Shown one piece after another: positions 55,681-64,000 of a DNA stretch of 64,000 bases. Numbering within the stretch: the first letter of the stretch is position 1; every line of letters begins with the position of its first letter. The position numbers were made by a program, and so were the translations under genes. Under the pieces are notes generated by a model. That model was not told the origin of the DNA. It searched no databases and saw only the letters and a list, made by a program, of their open reading frames with translations. The DNA is from Helicobacter colisuis (lineage in GTDB: Bacteria > Campylobacterota > Campylobacteria > Campylobacterales > Helicobacteraceae). Location: the NCBI RefSeq assembly GCF_023646285.1, contig NZ_JAMOKX010000007.1, forward strand, positions 1 to 64,000. Reading direction: 5' to 3'.

Positions 55681-56088
55681 TTAAGCCTTAATTTTTTCTT
55701 CTTTTTTAAAAAACGCATATTTTCCTCCACCCATAAAAAACAAGGCAAGGCAAGGCAAAATATACAAGAGTTGATGTTCAATAACCCAACCACCATAAGA
55801 ATCAAGCGCAAAAATCTCAAATCCATAGACCAAATAAATAGCCATAACCATCGTAAAAGCAACAAGCAAAGCTGCAATTCGCACTTGGTAGCCTACAAGT
55901 ATCAAAAGGGGTGCCAAAACTTCTCCAACATAAACTCCATACGCCATAATCCCAGGCAATCCTTTTGATTCCAGCATACCCACATAAATATCTGCACCAC
56001 TAAATATTTTAAACACACCATGAAACAGCATAAGCCCACCCACACAAAGTCTTAAAAGTAATTTTGCTAAATCAGGATTCAACATCAT
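55681..56088 (-). CDS. DoxX-family membrane protein
   Basis: The 135-residue protein has four membrane helices and the DoxX pattern: LLLRLCVGGLMLFHGVFKI, GMLESKGLPGIMAYGVYVGEVLAPLLILVGYQVR, and a C-terminal hydrophobic hairpin. DoxX-like proteins are often linked to redox or quinone stress, but this one has no informative partner. It lies convergent to the methylase gene and divergent from the MerR-type promoter ahead of the aldo/keto reductase. Confidence 0.88.
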   Translation of the reverse strand: MMLNPDLAKLLLRLCVGGLMLFHGVFKIFSGADIYVGMLESKGLPGIMAYGVYVGEVLAPLLILVGYQVRIAALLVAFTMVMAIYLVYGFEIFALDSYGGWVIEHQLLYILPCLALFFMGGGKYAFFKKEEKIKA

Positions 56089-56201
56089 AAAATTCTCCTT
56101 ACGATAATATTCATTAAACTTAAAATTATAGCATTTATCCCTACAAAAACTACCCTATCTTACAAATTATAATTATTCTAATATTAATAGAACCAAGTAT
56201 C

Positions 56202-56232
56202 TTGACTTAGAGTAACTCTCATCTTTTATAAT
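56202..56232 (+). promoter_or_regulatory. MerR-type promoter of the aldo/keto reductase gene
   Basis: TTGACT (56202-56207) and TATAAT (56227-56232) are separated by 19 bases, the overlong spacer characteristic of MerR-family activation. The spacer holds the dyad AGAGT-A-ACTCT. The same 34-base sequence recurs at 57223. Confidence 0.75.
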
Positions 56233-56338
56233 ACAATTATCAAAATCAATTAACACGACAAAAAGCTAATTCAACCAAAGCAATAATCTCTTTGAGATTT
56301 AATTGATTCACATTAATTAATAGACAAGGAAAATAACT

Positions 56339-57175
56339 ATGCAATCAACAATAATGCAATATGTAACCCTAAACAACGGAATAAAAATGCCAATTTTAGG
56401 ATTTGGCACATACTCTATCAATGACAGCCATACAATTTTGGAAGCCATTAGCTATGGATATCGCCTCTTTGATACGGCACAAATGTATGGAAATGAGCAC
56501 AAAGTCGGCACAGCAATAAGAGAAGCTATTGATAAAATTGGAATCAAACGAGAAGATTTCTTTATTACAACTAAGCTATCTAACAATATGAATTTTCAAG
56601 AAGCAAAAAAGGGGATAGAGACTAGCCTTAAATCTCTAAATTCTAGCTATATTGATTTAATCTTAATCCATGAGCCCTATCCAAAAGCCAAAGAAATGTA
56701 TAAAGCCATGGAAACTTATTATAAAGAAGGAAAACTCAAAGCTATTGGAATCTCTAACTTTACACTCCACGCTTTTAAAGAGTTTATCAAAACCTGCGAG
56801 ATACCTCCTGCAATCAATCAATGTGAGACACATATCTATTATCAACAAGCAGCATTGCTTCAAACAATGAAACCCTATGGAACAATTTTAGAATCTTGGA
56901 GTCCTTTTATAGCAGGTAAAGTCTCAAAAAATAAAAATGGTTTTTTTAATGATTCTGCCTTAGAAAAAATCGCCCACAAATACAACAAGAGCATAGCACA
57001 AATTGTCTTGCGTTTTTTTACACAACAAGGCATTGTGACTATTCCAAAGGCATCCAAAAAGGAACATATGCAAGAAAATATAGATATTTTCAATTTTAAT
57101 TTAACTAAAGAGGAAATAAAAACTATCAAAACATTCGATAAAAACGCGACACAATTTAGCTGGGGATATCAATAA
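56339..57175 (+). CDS. Aldo/keto reductase
   Basis: The 278-residue TIM barrel reduces aldehydes or ketones with NADPH. It has ILGFGTYSIND, the catalytic Asp and Tyr in LFDTAQMYGNE (about 45-55), Lys in ITTKLS near 82, and His in LIHEPYPKA near 113, then GISNFTLHAF and the cofactor segment TIPKASKKEHMQENIDIFNFNLT. AAGGA precedes the ATG. The MerR-type promoter shared with the next operon suggests a role in aldehyde or electrophile detoxification. Substrate unknown. Confidence 0.92.
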   Translation: MQSTIMQYVTLNNGIKMPILGFGTYSINDSHTILEAISYGYRLFDTAQMYGNEHKVGTAIREAIDKIGIKREDFFITTKLSNNMNFQEAKKGIETSLKSLNSSYIDLILIHEPYPKAKEMYKAMETYYKEGKLKAIGISNFTLHAFKEFIKTCEIPPAINQCETHIYYQQAALLQTMKPYGTILESWSPFIAGKVSKNKNGFFNDSALEKIAHKYNKSIAQIVLRFFTQQGIVTIPKASKKEHMQENIDIFNFNLTKEEIKTIKTFDKNATQFSWGYQ

Positions 57176-57223
57176 AGCCAAAAAGTAATTTTATAATATT
57201 TTTAAAATTTTAGTGCTTTTCTC

Positions 57224-57254
57224 TTGACTTAGAGTAACTCTCATCTTTTATAAT
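57224..57254 (+). promoter_or_regulatory. MerR-type promoter of the hydrolase/cyclophilin-like operon
   Basis: TTGACT (57224-57229), a 19-base spacer with AGAGT-A-ACTCT, and TATAAT (57249-57254) repeat the promoter at 56202 base for base. Confidence 0.75.
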
Positions 57255-57355
57255 ACTTTTTTAGAATCAAAAAATATTGAAAATGCATTTTTTAGCACAA
57301 ACTTTGTTGTATAGATTCTGTCATTTTATTTTGCAAGTTTATTTTGGAGGTTTAT

Positions 57356-58408
57356 ATGAATCACCTATTCTTTAAAATATTTCTTTTAGGAATACTTTCA
57401 ATCTTAGGAGATGCAGCTATGGCACAAGCAAACACACAAACACAATGGGATAAAACCTTTCCCAAAAGCAATAATGTAGAAATACAAAAGGTTACTTTCA
57501 AAAATCGCTATGGTATTACTTTAGTTGGAGATCTCTATATACCCAAAAATATATCAAAAGATGCAAAACTTCCTGCCATTGCAATTAGTGGTCCATTTGG
57601 AGCAGTCAAAGAACAAGCTTCTGGATTATATGCACAAACCTTAAGCGAACAAGGCTTTATTACTTTGGCATTTGATCCATCTTTTACAGGTGAAAGTGCT
57701 CTAGAAAACAAAAACTTACCTCAAAATGTCGCTTCACCTGATATTAATACAGAAGATTTTAGTGCTGCTGTGGATTTTCTATCTAACTATTTAAAAGTGG
57801 ATTCTAACAAAATAGGTATTTTAGGAATCTGTGGCTTTGGTGGATTTGCCCTTAATGCCGCAGCTATAGATACACGAATCAAAGCAACAGTAACTTCTAC
57901 AATGTATGATATGACAAGAGTCAATGCAAAAGGCTATAATGACTCAATAGATTCAAAAGCAAGACTAGAACTCAAAAGATCGCTTAATGAACAACGCACA
58001 AAAGATTTCAAAAACAACACTTATGCAAAAGCAATAGGTTTGCCTGAAAAATTAAATGGAGATGAACCGCAATTCATTCAAGATTATTATAACTATTATA
58101 AAAATAAAGAGAGAGGTTTCCACCCTCGTTCCATTAATTCAAATGGCAATTGGAATCTCACTTCCTCACTTTCCCTTATTAATATGCCCATTTTAGCATA
58201 TAGCGATGAGATTAATACCCCTGTATTAATGATTCACGGCGATAGAGCACATAGCAGATATTTCACTGAAGATGCATTCAAGAAACTCAAAGGAGGCAAT
58301 AAGGAACTAATGATTATTAAAGATGCCAATCATGTTGATTTATATGACAATCTAGACAAAATCCCTTTTGCTAAAATCACAGAATTTTTTAAAGAGAATT
58401 TGCAGTGA
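57356..58408 (+). CDS. Secreted alpha/beta hydrolase
   Basis: The 350-residue protein has a signal peptide (1-23, ending AMA) and an alpha/beta hydrolase fold. The strand SKDAKLPAIAISGPFG leads to the oxyanion region, and the nucleophile elbow reads GILGICGFGGFAL with Cys159 at the usual Ser position, as in dienelactone hydrolases. MIHGDRAHSRYF and DANHVDLYD give the probable acid and His. ATG at 57356 has GGAGG five bases upstream; the TTG at 57344 would place extra residues before the signal. It shares its promoter type with the aldo/keto reductase. Substrate unknown. Confidence 0.87.
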   Translation: MNHLFFKIFLLGILSILGDAAMAQANTQTQWDKTFPKSNNVEIQKVTFKNRYGITLVGDLYIPKNISKDAKLPAIAISGPFGAVKEQASGLYAQTLSEQGFITLAFDPSFTGESALENKNLPQNVASPDINTEDFSAAVDFLSNYLKVDSNKIGILGICGFGGFALNAAAIDTRIKATVTSTMYDMTRVNAKGYNDSIDSKARLELKRSLNEQRTKDFKNNTYAKAIGLPEKLNGDEPQFIQDYYNYYKNKERGFHPRSINSNGNWNLTSSLSLINMPILAYSDEINTPVLMIHGDRAHSRYFTEDAFKKLKGGNKELMIIKDANHVDLYDNLDKIPFAKITEFFKENLQ

Positions 58409-58875
58409 GATTAGTGAGATTTGGGTATCTTTTTGGAGTATTATGTCTTTGTTTTGTCTATGCTGATTCTACCTATATTCAAGGAAACAAAATGATCATT
58501 ACAATGGAAATTATCAATGAGACTAAACAAAAAGAGAAAACTTTATACATTGAATTAGAAGAAAATGTCGCTTCAAAGGAACTCATTAAACAACTTCCTT
58601 TGGAGTTAGAATTTAGTGATTACGCAAACAAAGAAAAGGTAGCTCATTTACCATGCAACCTAAGTGTTAAAAATACGCCAAATTATAATCCACAAATTGG
58701 AGATTTTTTCTACTTTTCTCCATGGGGAAACATCGGGATTTTTTATGGCAAACAACCACCCTTTAATGGTTTAGTCTATCTTGGCAAGATTTTACAATCT
58801 AACTTGGGAGAAAATGAAATAGAAACTTTAAGAGAAATAAAGCAAGATTTCAAAGCAATCATCAAAGCAAAATAA
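58405..58875 (+). CDS. Secreted cyclophilin-like-fold protein
   Basis: The 156-residue product begins with GTG overlapping the hydrolase stop by 4 bp. A hydrophobic signal sequence covers about 5-20 (ending VYA). The mature part has LPLELEFSDYANKEKVAHLPCNLS, PQIGDFFYFSPWGNIGIFYG and LVYLGKI, the pattern of the small cyclophilin-like beta-barrel family often found beside oxidoreductases. True prolyl-isomerase residues are not apparent. It is coupled to the hydrolase; role unknown. Confidence 0.8.
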   Translation: MRLVRFGYLFGVLCLCFVYADSTYIQGNKMIITMEIINETKQKEKTLYIELEENVASKELIKQLPLELEFSDYANKEKVAHLPCNLSVKNTPNYNPQIGDFFYFSPWGNIGIFYGKQPPFNGLVYLGKILQSNLGENEIETLREIKQDFKAIIKAK

Positions 58876-58878
58876 TGC

Positions 58879-59385
58879 TCATTGATTGCCTTGTTGATTC
58901 TTAAAATGCTTCAATGATAACTCTCTAATTTTTTGAAAAATTTCGTCAAAATCCACACCATAAGCCCTACAATCACCAATAGTTGTAAAAAAGTTTGTAT
59001 CCCCAACATAACGCGGTAACAAATGTAAATGAATATGCTCTGGAATCCCTGCTCCACCTGCTTGCTCTAAATTCATACCCAAATTAATCCCTTGAGCACC
59101 AAATTCTTTAAGCAGACCAATCCCTTTTCTTGCACATTTTTGCAAATTTAACCACAAATATTCTTCTAAAAATTCTGGAGAATGCGTATGAAAATGTGGA
59201 ACGATCAAAAAATGTCCTGGAGTATAGGGGAATTTATTCATCACGCAAAACAAACTCTCATCGCGATAAAAAACACGATTCTGCAAATCCAAATGAGGAG
59301 TTTGAGAAATGTTACAAAAGATGCAACCTTCCTTTTGCTTTTCCCTAAAATATCCACTCCTCCAAGGCGCGTATAAATGCTCCAT
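58879..59385 (-). CDS. HIT-family nucleotide hydrolase/transferase
   Basis: The 168-residue protein is a histidine triad protein with two N-terminal Cys-x-x-Cys-like residues (CIFCNI), NKFPYTPGHFLIVPHFH and the active site HIHLHLLPR near residue 137. Members of this branch act on dinucleoside polyphosphates or nucleotide conjugates. It follows murF by 8 bp, as in H. pylori HP0741-HP0740. Confidence 0.92.
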   Translation of the reverse strand: MEHLYAPWRSGYFREKQKEGCIFCNISQTPHLDLQNRVFYRDESLFCVMNKFPYTPGHFLIVPHFHTHSPEFLEEYLWLNLQKCARKGIGLLKEFGAQGINLGMNLEQAGGAGIPEHIHLHLLPRYVGDTNFFTTIGDCRAYGVDFDEIFQKIRELSLKHFKNQQGNQ

Positions 59386-59393
59386 TATTTCCC

Positions 59394-60851
59394 CTAAATA
59401 TAACTTGGTGCATCATTGGCAAAAAGAATTAAATCTCCAGCCATTGTTGCGGATTTTAAAATATTTTCCATATTTATCTTATCTTTTAAAATAATTTTTT
59501 GTGGTCTATGAATATGCTCTTTTAATACCTTAGAATTAAGTTCTCCTGTAATAATTACTATATCAAACACTCTATCAATAGCCTCTGCCAAAGCAATATT
59601 GTTCTCCTTAGAACTCTCCACTAACCCAGGAGTAACAATAACCCTTCTACCATCATACAAAGAAGAAAGTCTAATGGCTTCTAACATTCCATCTAAATTT
59701 CCGTTATAGCTATCATCTAAAATCACTTTATCATTAACCATAACTTTACTTAGGCGATGGCTAACCCCTTCCATTCGACAAACTTGTCTAATGATTTTTT
59801 CACTTGAGATTCCAAAATCCCTTGCAACTTGAATCGCCGCGCTAATATTTGCAACATTAAAAGCACCTAGAATCTTAGTTTCAAAATCCATTTTTTCACC
59901 ATTATAAGCCAAAGAAAAACTAGTCCCCTCCAAAGTTGCATCAACATTGGAAATATTTTGAGGATACCAAGTTATATCACCATAAAAATTTTGTGGCGGT
60001 GTATTGTCTTTATAATTATAAACTTTTTGTAAATTTGGACTTTGAAGAATTTCATATTTTGCTTTATAAATATTATCCAAACTTTTAAAATACTCAATAT
60101 GAGCTGGACCAATTTTGCCTATCACTGCAATTTGTGGATTGATTAAATCCACAATTTCCTTAATATCTCCAATTCTCCTTGCTCCTGCCTCTACAATATA
60201 AATATCTGTTAAAGAGGAAAGGTTTTGATTAATGTCTGCTATAATTCCCGTTAAAGTATTGACACTTCTTGGAGTGGCATAGACTTTAAACTCATCTTGC
60301 AAAACCTGCACCAAAAAATTCTTTAAGCTTGTTTTGCCATAACTTCCTGTAACAGCGATAATAGTAAGATTTGGCATACTTTTTAAAGTTTCTATGGCAA
60401 TCTTTTTATAACGACTAAGTAAAATCCCCTCTACCAAAGAAGACAAAAATACAGAAATAATCAAAGGCAAAAGATACACAACACGCATCAAAGGAGAAGA
60501 TTCGCTTCCAAAAAGCAAAAGCTCATTAAAAAGAACAAAAATCAAATAAAGTCCAAAAAATCGCAAAACTCTCCCAGTTAGCACCAATCCTTTACTTAGG
60601 CGTAATGCCCAAATAATCAATACAAAAATATATAAATAAAAACCAAAATAAAAATAAACATTTTCTGGGATAAAAACAAAATAAAGCACCGGCACTAAAA
60701 AATAAAAAAAGTGCCATCGCTGCTTATGATGCTTAAACAAAACGCGTGAAAGCCTATAATGATACCATTGAAGGTTAATAATCACATAATATCCAAGCGC
60801 AATGAGAAAAACCCATCGACTCATCATCATAAAAACATCAATATTCTGCAA
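59394..60851 (-). CDS. murF: UDP-N-acetylmuramoyl-tripeptide-D-alanyl-D-alanine ligase
   Basis: MurF adds D-Ala-D-Ala to the muramyl tripeptide. The protein is long (about 485 residues) because about 140 N-terminal residues are hydrophobic helices, a feature of the Helicobacter form. The ligase part has the P-loop VTGSYGKTSLKNFL near 167, YIVEAGARRIGDI near 217, NVANISAAI near 332 and LDDSYNGNLDGML near 371. The start is probably TTG at 60851, six bases from AAGGA; TTG at 60857 is too close and the first ATG is codon 10. ddl, supplying D-Ala-D-Ala, and alr, supplying D-Ala, lie just upstream. Confidence 0.93.
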   Translation of the reverse strand: MQNIDVFMMMSRWVFLIALGYYVIINLQWYHYRLSRVLFKHHKQRWHFFYFLVPVLYFVFIPENVYFYFGFYLYIFVLIIWALRLSKGLVLTGRVLRFFGLYLIFVLFNELLLFGSESSPLMRVVYLLPLIISVFLSSLVEGILLSRYKKIAIETLKSMPNLTIIAVTGSYGKTSLKNFLVQVLQDEFKVYATPRSVNTLTGIIADINQNLSSLTDIYIVEAGARRIGDIKEIVDLINPQIAVIGKIGPAHIEYFKSLDNIYKAKYEILQSPNLQKVYNYKDNTPPQNFYGDITWYPQNISNVDATLEGTSFSLAYNGEKMDFETKILGAFNVANISAAIQVARDFGISSEKIIRQVCRMEGVSHRLSKVMVNDKVILDDSYNGNLDGMLEAIRLSSLYDGRRVIVTPGLVESSKENNIALAEAIDRVFDIVIITGELNSKVLKEHIHRPQKIILKDKINMENILKSATMAGDLILFANDAPSYI

Positions 60852-60909
60852 AAACAATCCTTACTTTATAAAATTACACAATTTTAACAAAATAAAAATA
60901 AATATGATC

Positions 60910-61644
60910 TCAAATTGATTTTGCTTTAAGATAGAGTTCTTCAATTTTTTGGGCTTGTTTTAAGAAAAAATAGTGATCTCCTGCTAAAGAAAAAAAATAT
61001 GATTTTTTTATTAAGCTGTGAATCTTCTCTCCACAATCCAAAGGAGTAATATTATCTTCTTTGCCCCAAAAAATAAAGGCTTGATTCTTGAAATTTTCAA
61101 AAATTCCACTAAAGTCCTCATCCACAACCTTTTTAAAAGTCTCATACATTACTTGGCTCATTCCAGATACATCACGCGACCGCAGAATCTGGCTAAATAT
61201 TTGACCCAAAGCTGGAGAAATCTGGTTTAGCTTTTTACTTAGTGCAATTTTCATTCGCACTTTTAGGCTTTTTTTCTTTAAGATTCCCGCGCTACTTAGC
61301 AAAATCAATTCTTTTGGATTTAATAAAACCCCAACTTTTCCCCCAAAACTATGTCCAACTATACTAAATTCATCTATTTTCATTTCATTTAATAAAATGC
61401 TTAAAATTGCCGCATAATCTTTTGTGTCCAAACTAAATGGAGGATTTTTTGATTTCCCAAATCCAGGCATATCAATATATAAATGCCGAAATTCCTTAAA
61501 ACTCTCAAAAAAAACTTGCTTCATCAAAGCCTTATTAGATCCCCAACCATGCAAAAAAATCAAAGTTTTTGGCAGATGAAAATTCGCAATCTCAAAAGAA
61601 ATATCAAAGTTTTGATTCTTGTAAAGAATACTTTTTTGCGCCAC
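60910..61644 (-). CDS. Cytoplasmic alpha/beta hydrolase (HP0739-like)
   Basis: The 244-residue protein is a single-domain alpha/beta hydrolase with LIFLHGWGSNKALM (oxyanion region, about 29-42), YIDMPGFGKS and the nucleophile elbow VGHSFGGKVG with Ser near 98. FIFWGKEDNITPLD gives the acid and GDHYFFL the His. The substrate is unknown. It overlaps the ddl stop by one base and precedes murF, an arrangement conserved with H. pylori HP0738-HP0740, so a cell-wall link is possible. Confidence 0.88.
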   Translation of the reverse strand: MAQKSILYKNQNFDISFEIANFHLPKTLIFLHGWGSNKALMKQVFFESFKEFRHLYIDMPGFGKSKNPPFSLDTKDYAAILSILLNEMKIDEFSIVGHSFGGKVGVLLNPKELILLSSAGILKKKSLKVRMKIALSKKLNQISPALGQIFSQILRSRDVSGMSQVMYETFKKVVDEDFSGIFENFKNQAFIFWGKEDNITPLDCGEKIHSLIKKSYFFSLAGDHYFFLKQAQKIEELYLKAKSI

Positions 61645-62681
61645 TATTTGCCCTTTGCAAATTGAATTTTATGTAAAAATTCATAGCCCACTTTAATTTC
61701 TCTTGGTTTGGGTAAATTTCTACTTAACTCTTCTAGGGTACTTCTAAAATCTACAAAAAGATAATTAGCCAAACTTCCAGGTATCGGATTAATCTCATTG
61801 AGGAAGCATTGATTATCTTTAACAAAAAAATCACATCGTATTAATGCGCCATCAAACAAATTTCCATAAATCTTGGTAAAATTTTCTTGCAAGGTTTGTT
61901 TTAATGATTCTGGTATCTCTGCTTCTTTGGCGCTCTCTGTGCGTGAAAAATCCAAATATTTTTTCTCAAAATCTAAAAATTCTTTTTTTTGTGGCTCTTC
62001 GACAAAAGAAAAGCGCATTCCCTCTTTGCTTTTATAGCCGGCAATATTATATTCTTTAATGCCACCAATAAAGGGCTCTATGATAACCTTATCATCATAT
62101 TCAAAAGCCTCTTGTATTGCATATTCCAATTCTTTTTCTTCATAAACAACAGAAATGCCTATGGAGCTTCCAAGTCTTGCAGGCTTGATAATAAGCGGAA
62201 AAGGCAAGGTGATTTTAGGAATAGAATCTTTATGTGCAATTTGATAATCCAAACTTAAAACTCCGCATTCTTTAGCCAACATTTTAGTAAGCTCTTTATC
62301 AAAACTTAAAACACACGCTGGATTTCTAGGACCAATGTAATTGATTCTATAAAAATCAAGCAAAGAAGCCACTCCACCATCTTCACCATCACCACCATGA
62401 ATCAAATTCACCACAACAGGCAAAGGGAGCTTTTTTTCGCCCCATAATGTTTTTTGGTAAAATCCTCCGTTTTTGGGGTAGATTCTTGGCGCTTTTAAAT
62501 ACTCTTTGGAACTAAAAAATTTAGATTGCATCTTATCTTTTGGTATCAAATAAAAAGTATGCGTATCATCTAAAAAAACAAAATGTTCCACATTGCCTAA
62601 AAGCTTTTTTAAAGCAATGGCGCTTACAATACTAATTTCGTGCTCATAAGAGCTTCCACCAAATAAAAAACAAAAATTCAA
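61644..62681 (-). CDS. ddl: D-alanine-D-alanine ligase
   Basis: Ddl makes the D-Ala-D-Ala dipeptide with ATP. The 345-residue ATP-grasp enzyme has FGGSSYEHEISIVSA (about 8-22), LIHGGDGEDGGVASLLDFYRINYIGP, PLIIKPARLGSSIGIS, VIIEPFIGGIKEYN, RCDFFV and FLNEINPIPG. In place of the usual His-Gly-x-x-Gly-Glu there is HGGDGEDG, a small variation. It lies between alr and the hydrolase. Confidence 0.95.
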   Translation of the reverse strand: MNFCFLFGGSSYEHEISIVSAIALKKLLGNVEHFVFLDDTHTFYLIPKDKMQSKFFSSKEYLKAPRIYPKNGGFYQKTLWGEKKLPLPVVVNLIHGGDGEDGGVASLLDFYRINYIGPRNPACVLSFDKELTKMLAKECGVLSLDYQIAHKDSIPKITLPFPLIIKPARLGSSIGISVVYEEKELEYAIQEAFEYDDKVIIEPFIGGIKEYNIAGYKSKEGMRFSFVEEPQKKEFLDFEKKYLDFSRTESAKEAEIPESLKQTLQENFTKIYGNLFDGALIRCDFFVKDNQCFLNEINPIPGSLANYLFVDFRSTLEELSRNLPKPREIKVGYEFLHKIQFAKGK

Positions 62682-62747
62682 AATCCTATCCTCTATACCG
62701 CTAAATTTTTATAAAATCATACCAAAATTTTAATACTCCTACTAATC

Positions 62748-63824
62748 TCACACTATCTTTTTAGGAATTGTTGGTTGTAAATGCACCAAAATCTCATAAG
62801 GAATCGTCCCAAAAGCCTCCGCCCAAGGACTTACATCTTCAAAAATACACAATTCATCACTATCCCCCTGAATACTCAAGCAATCCATAGAAGACCTTGG
62901 ATAAATTTTAAATCCCTCTTTTGTTTTTAATTCCATTCCTTCCTTTAACCTAAAAAGACCATCTCCATAACCCACATCATAACTAGAGACAAAAGTATCT
63001 TCTTTTGTTTCTGAGGCACCACCATAGCCGATTCTACTCCCTTTTTTTAAAAAATAAGTGCTGATTTTTTTAGCCCATAAAGAGGCAATGGGTTTTACAT
63101 TTAATCCACAAAATCTAGCATCTTGACACAAATAACCATAAAAGGCAATTCCAATTCGAAACAAGTCATCTTGCAATTCTAAAGGCAGACTTTCATTATA
63201 TCTAACCGCCCTCAAAGCCCCAGAAGAGGAAAAAAAATGAAAACGCGGCTTTTTAAGTGAATATTGATTGCATAATTCCAAAATCTTTTTTTTAACCATC
63301 AAAAATTCATCATTTTGTGTATAAAATTCACTACCAAAGTCATCTCCAAAGCCATTGTGGCTAAAAACACCTATTAGCTCCAAATCTTTTTGTATAATAA
63401 TTTCAAATGCTTTGTTTAGCTGTTGCGGACAAATGCCATTGCGATTCATTCCTGAATTAATCTCTAATTCAATCTTGGTATGCTTAGGATAATGCTCCAA
63501 AGCTTCTAAACTCGCTACACAAAAATAGATATTATCCTTTTTTAAACATTCCTGCAAAGCTTCTTTATCCTCTAAACTTTGTGGATAAAGTATTGTGATA
63601 TGCCAAAACATTGCAGCAATCTTTAAGGCTTCTTTAGCATTTTTTACAAAACAAGTAGTGATTTTAGCTTCTTTTGCAAGTTTTGCTATTTCCTCTAGCC
63701 CATGTCCATAGGCATTGTCTTTTAGAACAATTGCGATTTTATGGATATTTTCTTGCCCTATAAACTGAGCGATTTGATGATAATTAGAAAAAAAATGTTG
63801 AGAATCAATCTGTAGATATGCCAT
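62748..63824 (-). CDS. alr: Alanine racemase
   Basis: Alr interconverts L- and D-alanine with PLP for peptidoglycan. The 358-residue protein has the PLP Lys35 in AIVLKDNAYGHG, SGMNRNGI near 142, FFSSSGALRAVR near 195 and GSRIGYGGASE near 259 with the second-domain Tyr. The gene is followed by ddl and murF, completing the D-Ala route. Its ribosome binding site lies in the arm of a hairpin shared with the end of the cytochrome gene. Confidence 0.95.
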   Translation of the reverse strand: MAYLQIDSQHFFSNYHQIAQFIGQENIHKIAIVLKDNAYGHGLEEIAKLAKEAKITTCFVKNAKEALKIAAMFWHITILYPQSLEDKEALQECLKKDNIYFCVASLEALEHYPKHTKIELEINSGMNRNGICPQQLNKAFEIIIQKDLELIGVFSHNGFGDDFGSEFYTQNDEFLMVKKKILELCNQYSLKKPRFHFFSSSGALRAVRYNESLPLELQDDLFRIGIAFYGYLCQDARFCGLNVKPIASLWAKKISTYFLKKGSRIGYGGASETKEDTFVSSYDVGYGDGLFRLKEGMELKTKEGFKIYPRSSMDCLSIQGDSDELCIFEDVSPWAEAFGTIPYEILVHLQPTIPKKIV

Positions 63825-63827
63825 ATC

Positions 63828-63851
63828 TTATCCCCAAAAGCAAGGGGATAA
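63828..63851 (-). terminator. Hairpin between the cytochrome gene and alr
   Basis: TTATCCCC (63828-63835) and GGGGATAA (63844-63851) form an exact 8-bp stem with an 8-base loop. Read on the minus strand it follows the cytochrome stop, and its second arm GGGGATAA is also the only purine-rich site before the alr ATG. Confidence 0.55.
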
Positions 63852-63853
63852 AA

Positions 63854-64000
63854 CTATGGTTTTGGAAGTTTTGAAATGTAATCTGATACCGCTTCGATAT
63901 CCGCATCTGTAAATTTAAAGTTTTTCATATTTGCATACATAATTTGCTTAGCACCACCATTATCAGCAGTCCCAGCAGCATAGCCTTTTAATTGTGTAAT
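63854..64000 (-). CDS. C-terminal end of a cytochrome c553-like protein (5' part outside window)
   Basis: The last 48 codons are visible and end in FTDADIEAVSDYISKLPKP, the C-terminal helix of small class I c-type cytochromes. Upstream residues include MYANMKNFKF, where the Met fits the sixth heme ligand. The Cys-x-x-Cys-His heme site lies outside the window. H. pylori has one such c553 (HP1227) that carries electrons to the cbb3 oxidase. Confidence 0.8.
   Translation of the reverse strand: MTQLKGYAAGTADNGGAKQIMYANMKNFKFTDADIEAVSDYISKLPKP

Overview
The window is an AT-rich, gene-dense bacterial chromosome segment from the Campylobacterota, most likely an enterohepatic Helicobacter. The evidence is gene content and order shared with H. 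pylori: a Glu-rich protein beside nucT; tatD-ribE-flhX; arsRS-hemB; ddl, hydrolase, murF and HIT; and ppk, pyrD, M16 protease, dapA, SDR and pgsA. A pglA-pglC pair of the Campylobacter-type N-glycosylation pathway, a complete trp set and FlaA-type flagellin fit the H. pullorum / H. canadensis / H. winghamensis branch better than H. pylori. The species assignment is inference. Both window edges cut genes: a Glu-rich protein at the left and a cytochrome c553-like protein at the right.

Layout. 1-6.6 kb: Glu-rich protein with an Ser-Gln-Glu repeat, NucT nuclease, TatD, riboflavin synthase, FlhX, a PHP phosphatase, a Cj0977-like hot-dog protein, then pglA and pglC. A tRNA-Glu abuts pglC. 6.8-13.4 kb: a beta-propeller/alpha-solenoid protein of unknown function, ispG, proA and ppk. 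13.7-20.1 kb: a minus-strand block with a YggS homologue, rseP, pgsA, a FabL-like reductase, dapA, an M16 peptidase and pyrD. 20.3-23.8 kb: an accessory patch with a decayed chemoreceptor, a duplicated scrap of the clpB 3' end, and a poly-G-controlled pyruvyl-transferase-like gene in the OFF register. 23.8-32.5 kb: clpB, msrA, three lipoproteins behind a poly-G/C promoter tract, a two-component system, ppx/gppA, a YbdD-like protein and a PerR/Fur regulator. 32.8-40.6 kb: ffh, the rpsP-khpA-rimM-trmD-rplS operon, an AEC transporter, htrA and flagellin. 40.8-47.6 kb: tryptophan genes as divergent trpBA and trpE-trpGD-trpCF. 47.7-53.9 kb: two small conserved proteins, arsRS-like genes, hemB, an RluA-type synthase and purB. 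53.9-55.7 kb: a restriction-modification patch with a truncated methylase. 55.7-58.9 kb: DoxX, then an aldo/keto reductase and a secreted hydrolase plus cyclophilin-like protein under two near-identical MerR-type promoters. 58.9-64 kb: HIT protein, murF, hydrolase, ddl, alr and the end of a cytochrome c gene.

Most genes are housekeeping. The parts that stand out are regulatory or show variability: long homopolymer tracts (G11 in the pyruvyl-transferase gene, C13 in a lipoprotein promoter, C9 in the dead chemoreceptor, G8 in proA), a coding 9-bp tandem repeat, paired MerR-type promoters with 19-bp spacers, a HAIR-like operator on clpB, and an inverted repeat that could mask the arsR ribosome binding site. 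No CRISPR array, complete insertion sequence, prophage or rRNA was seen.
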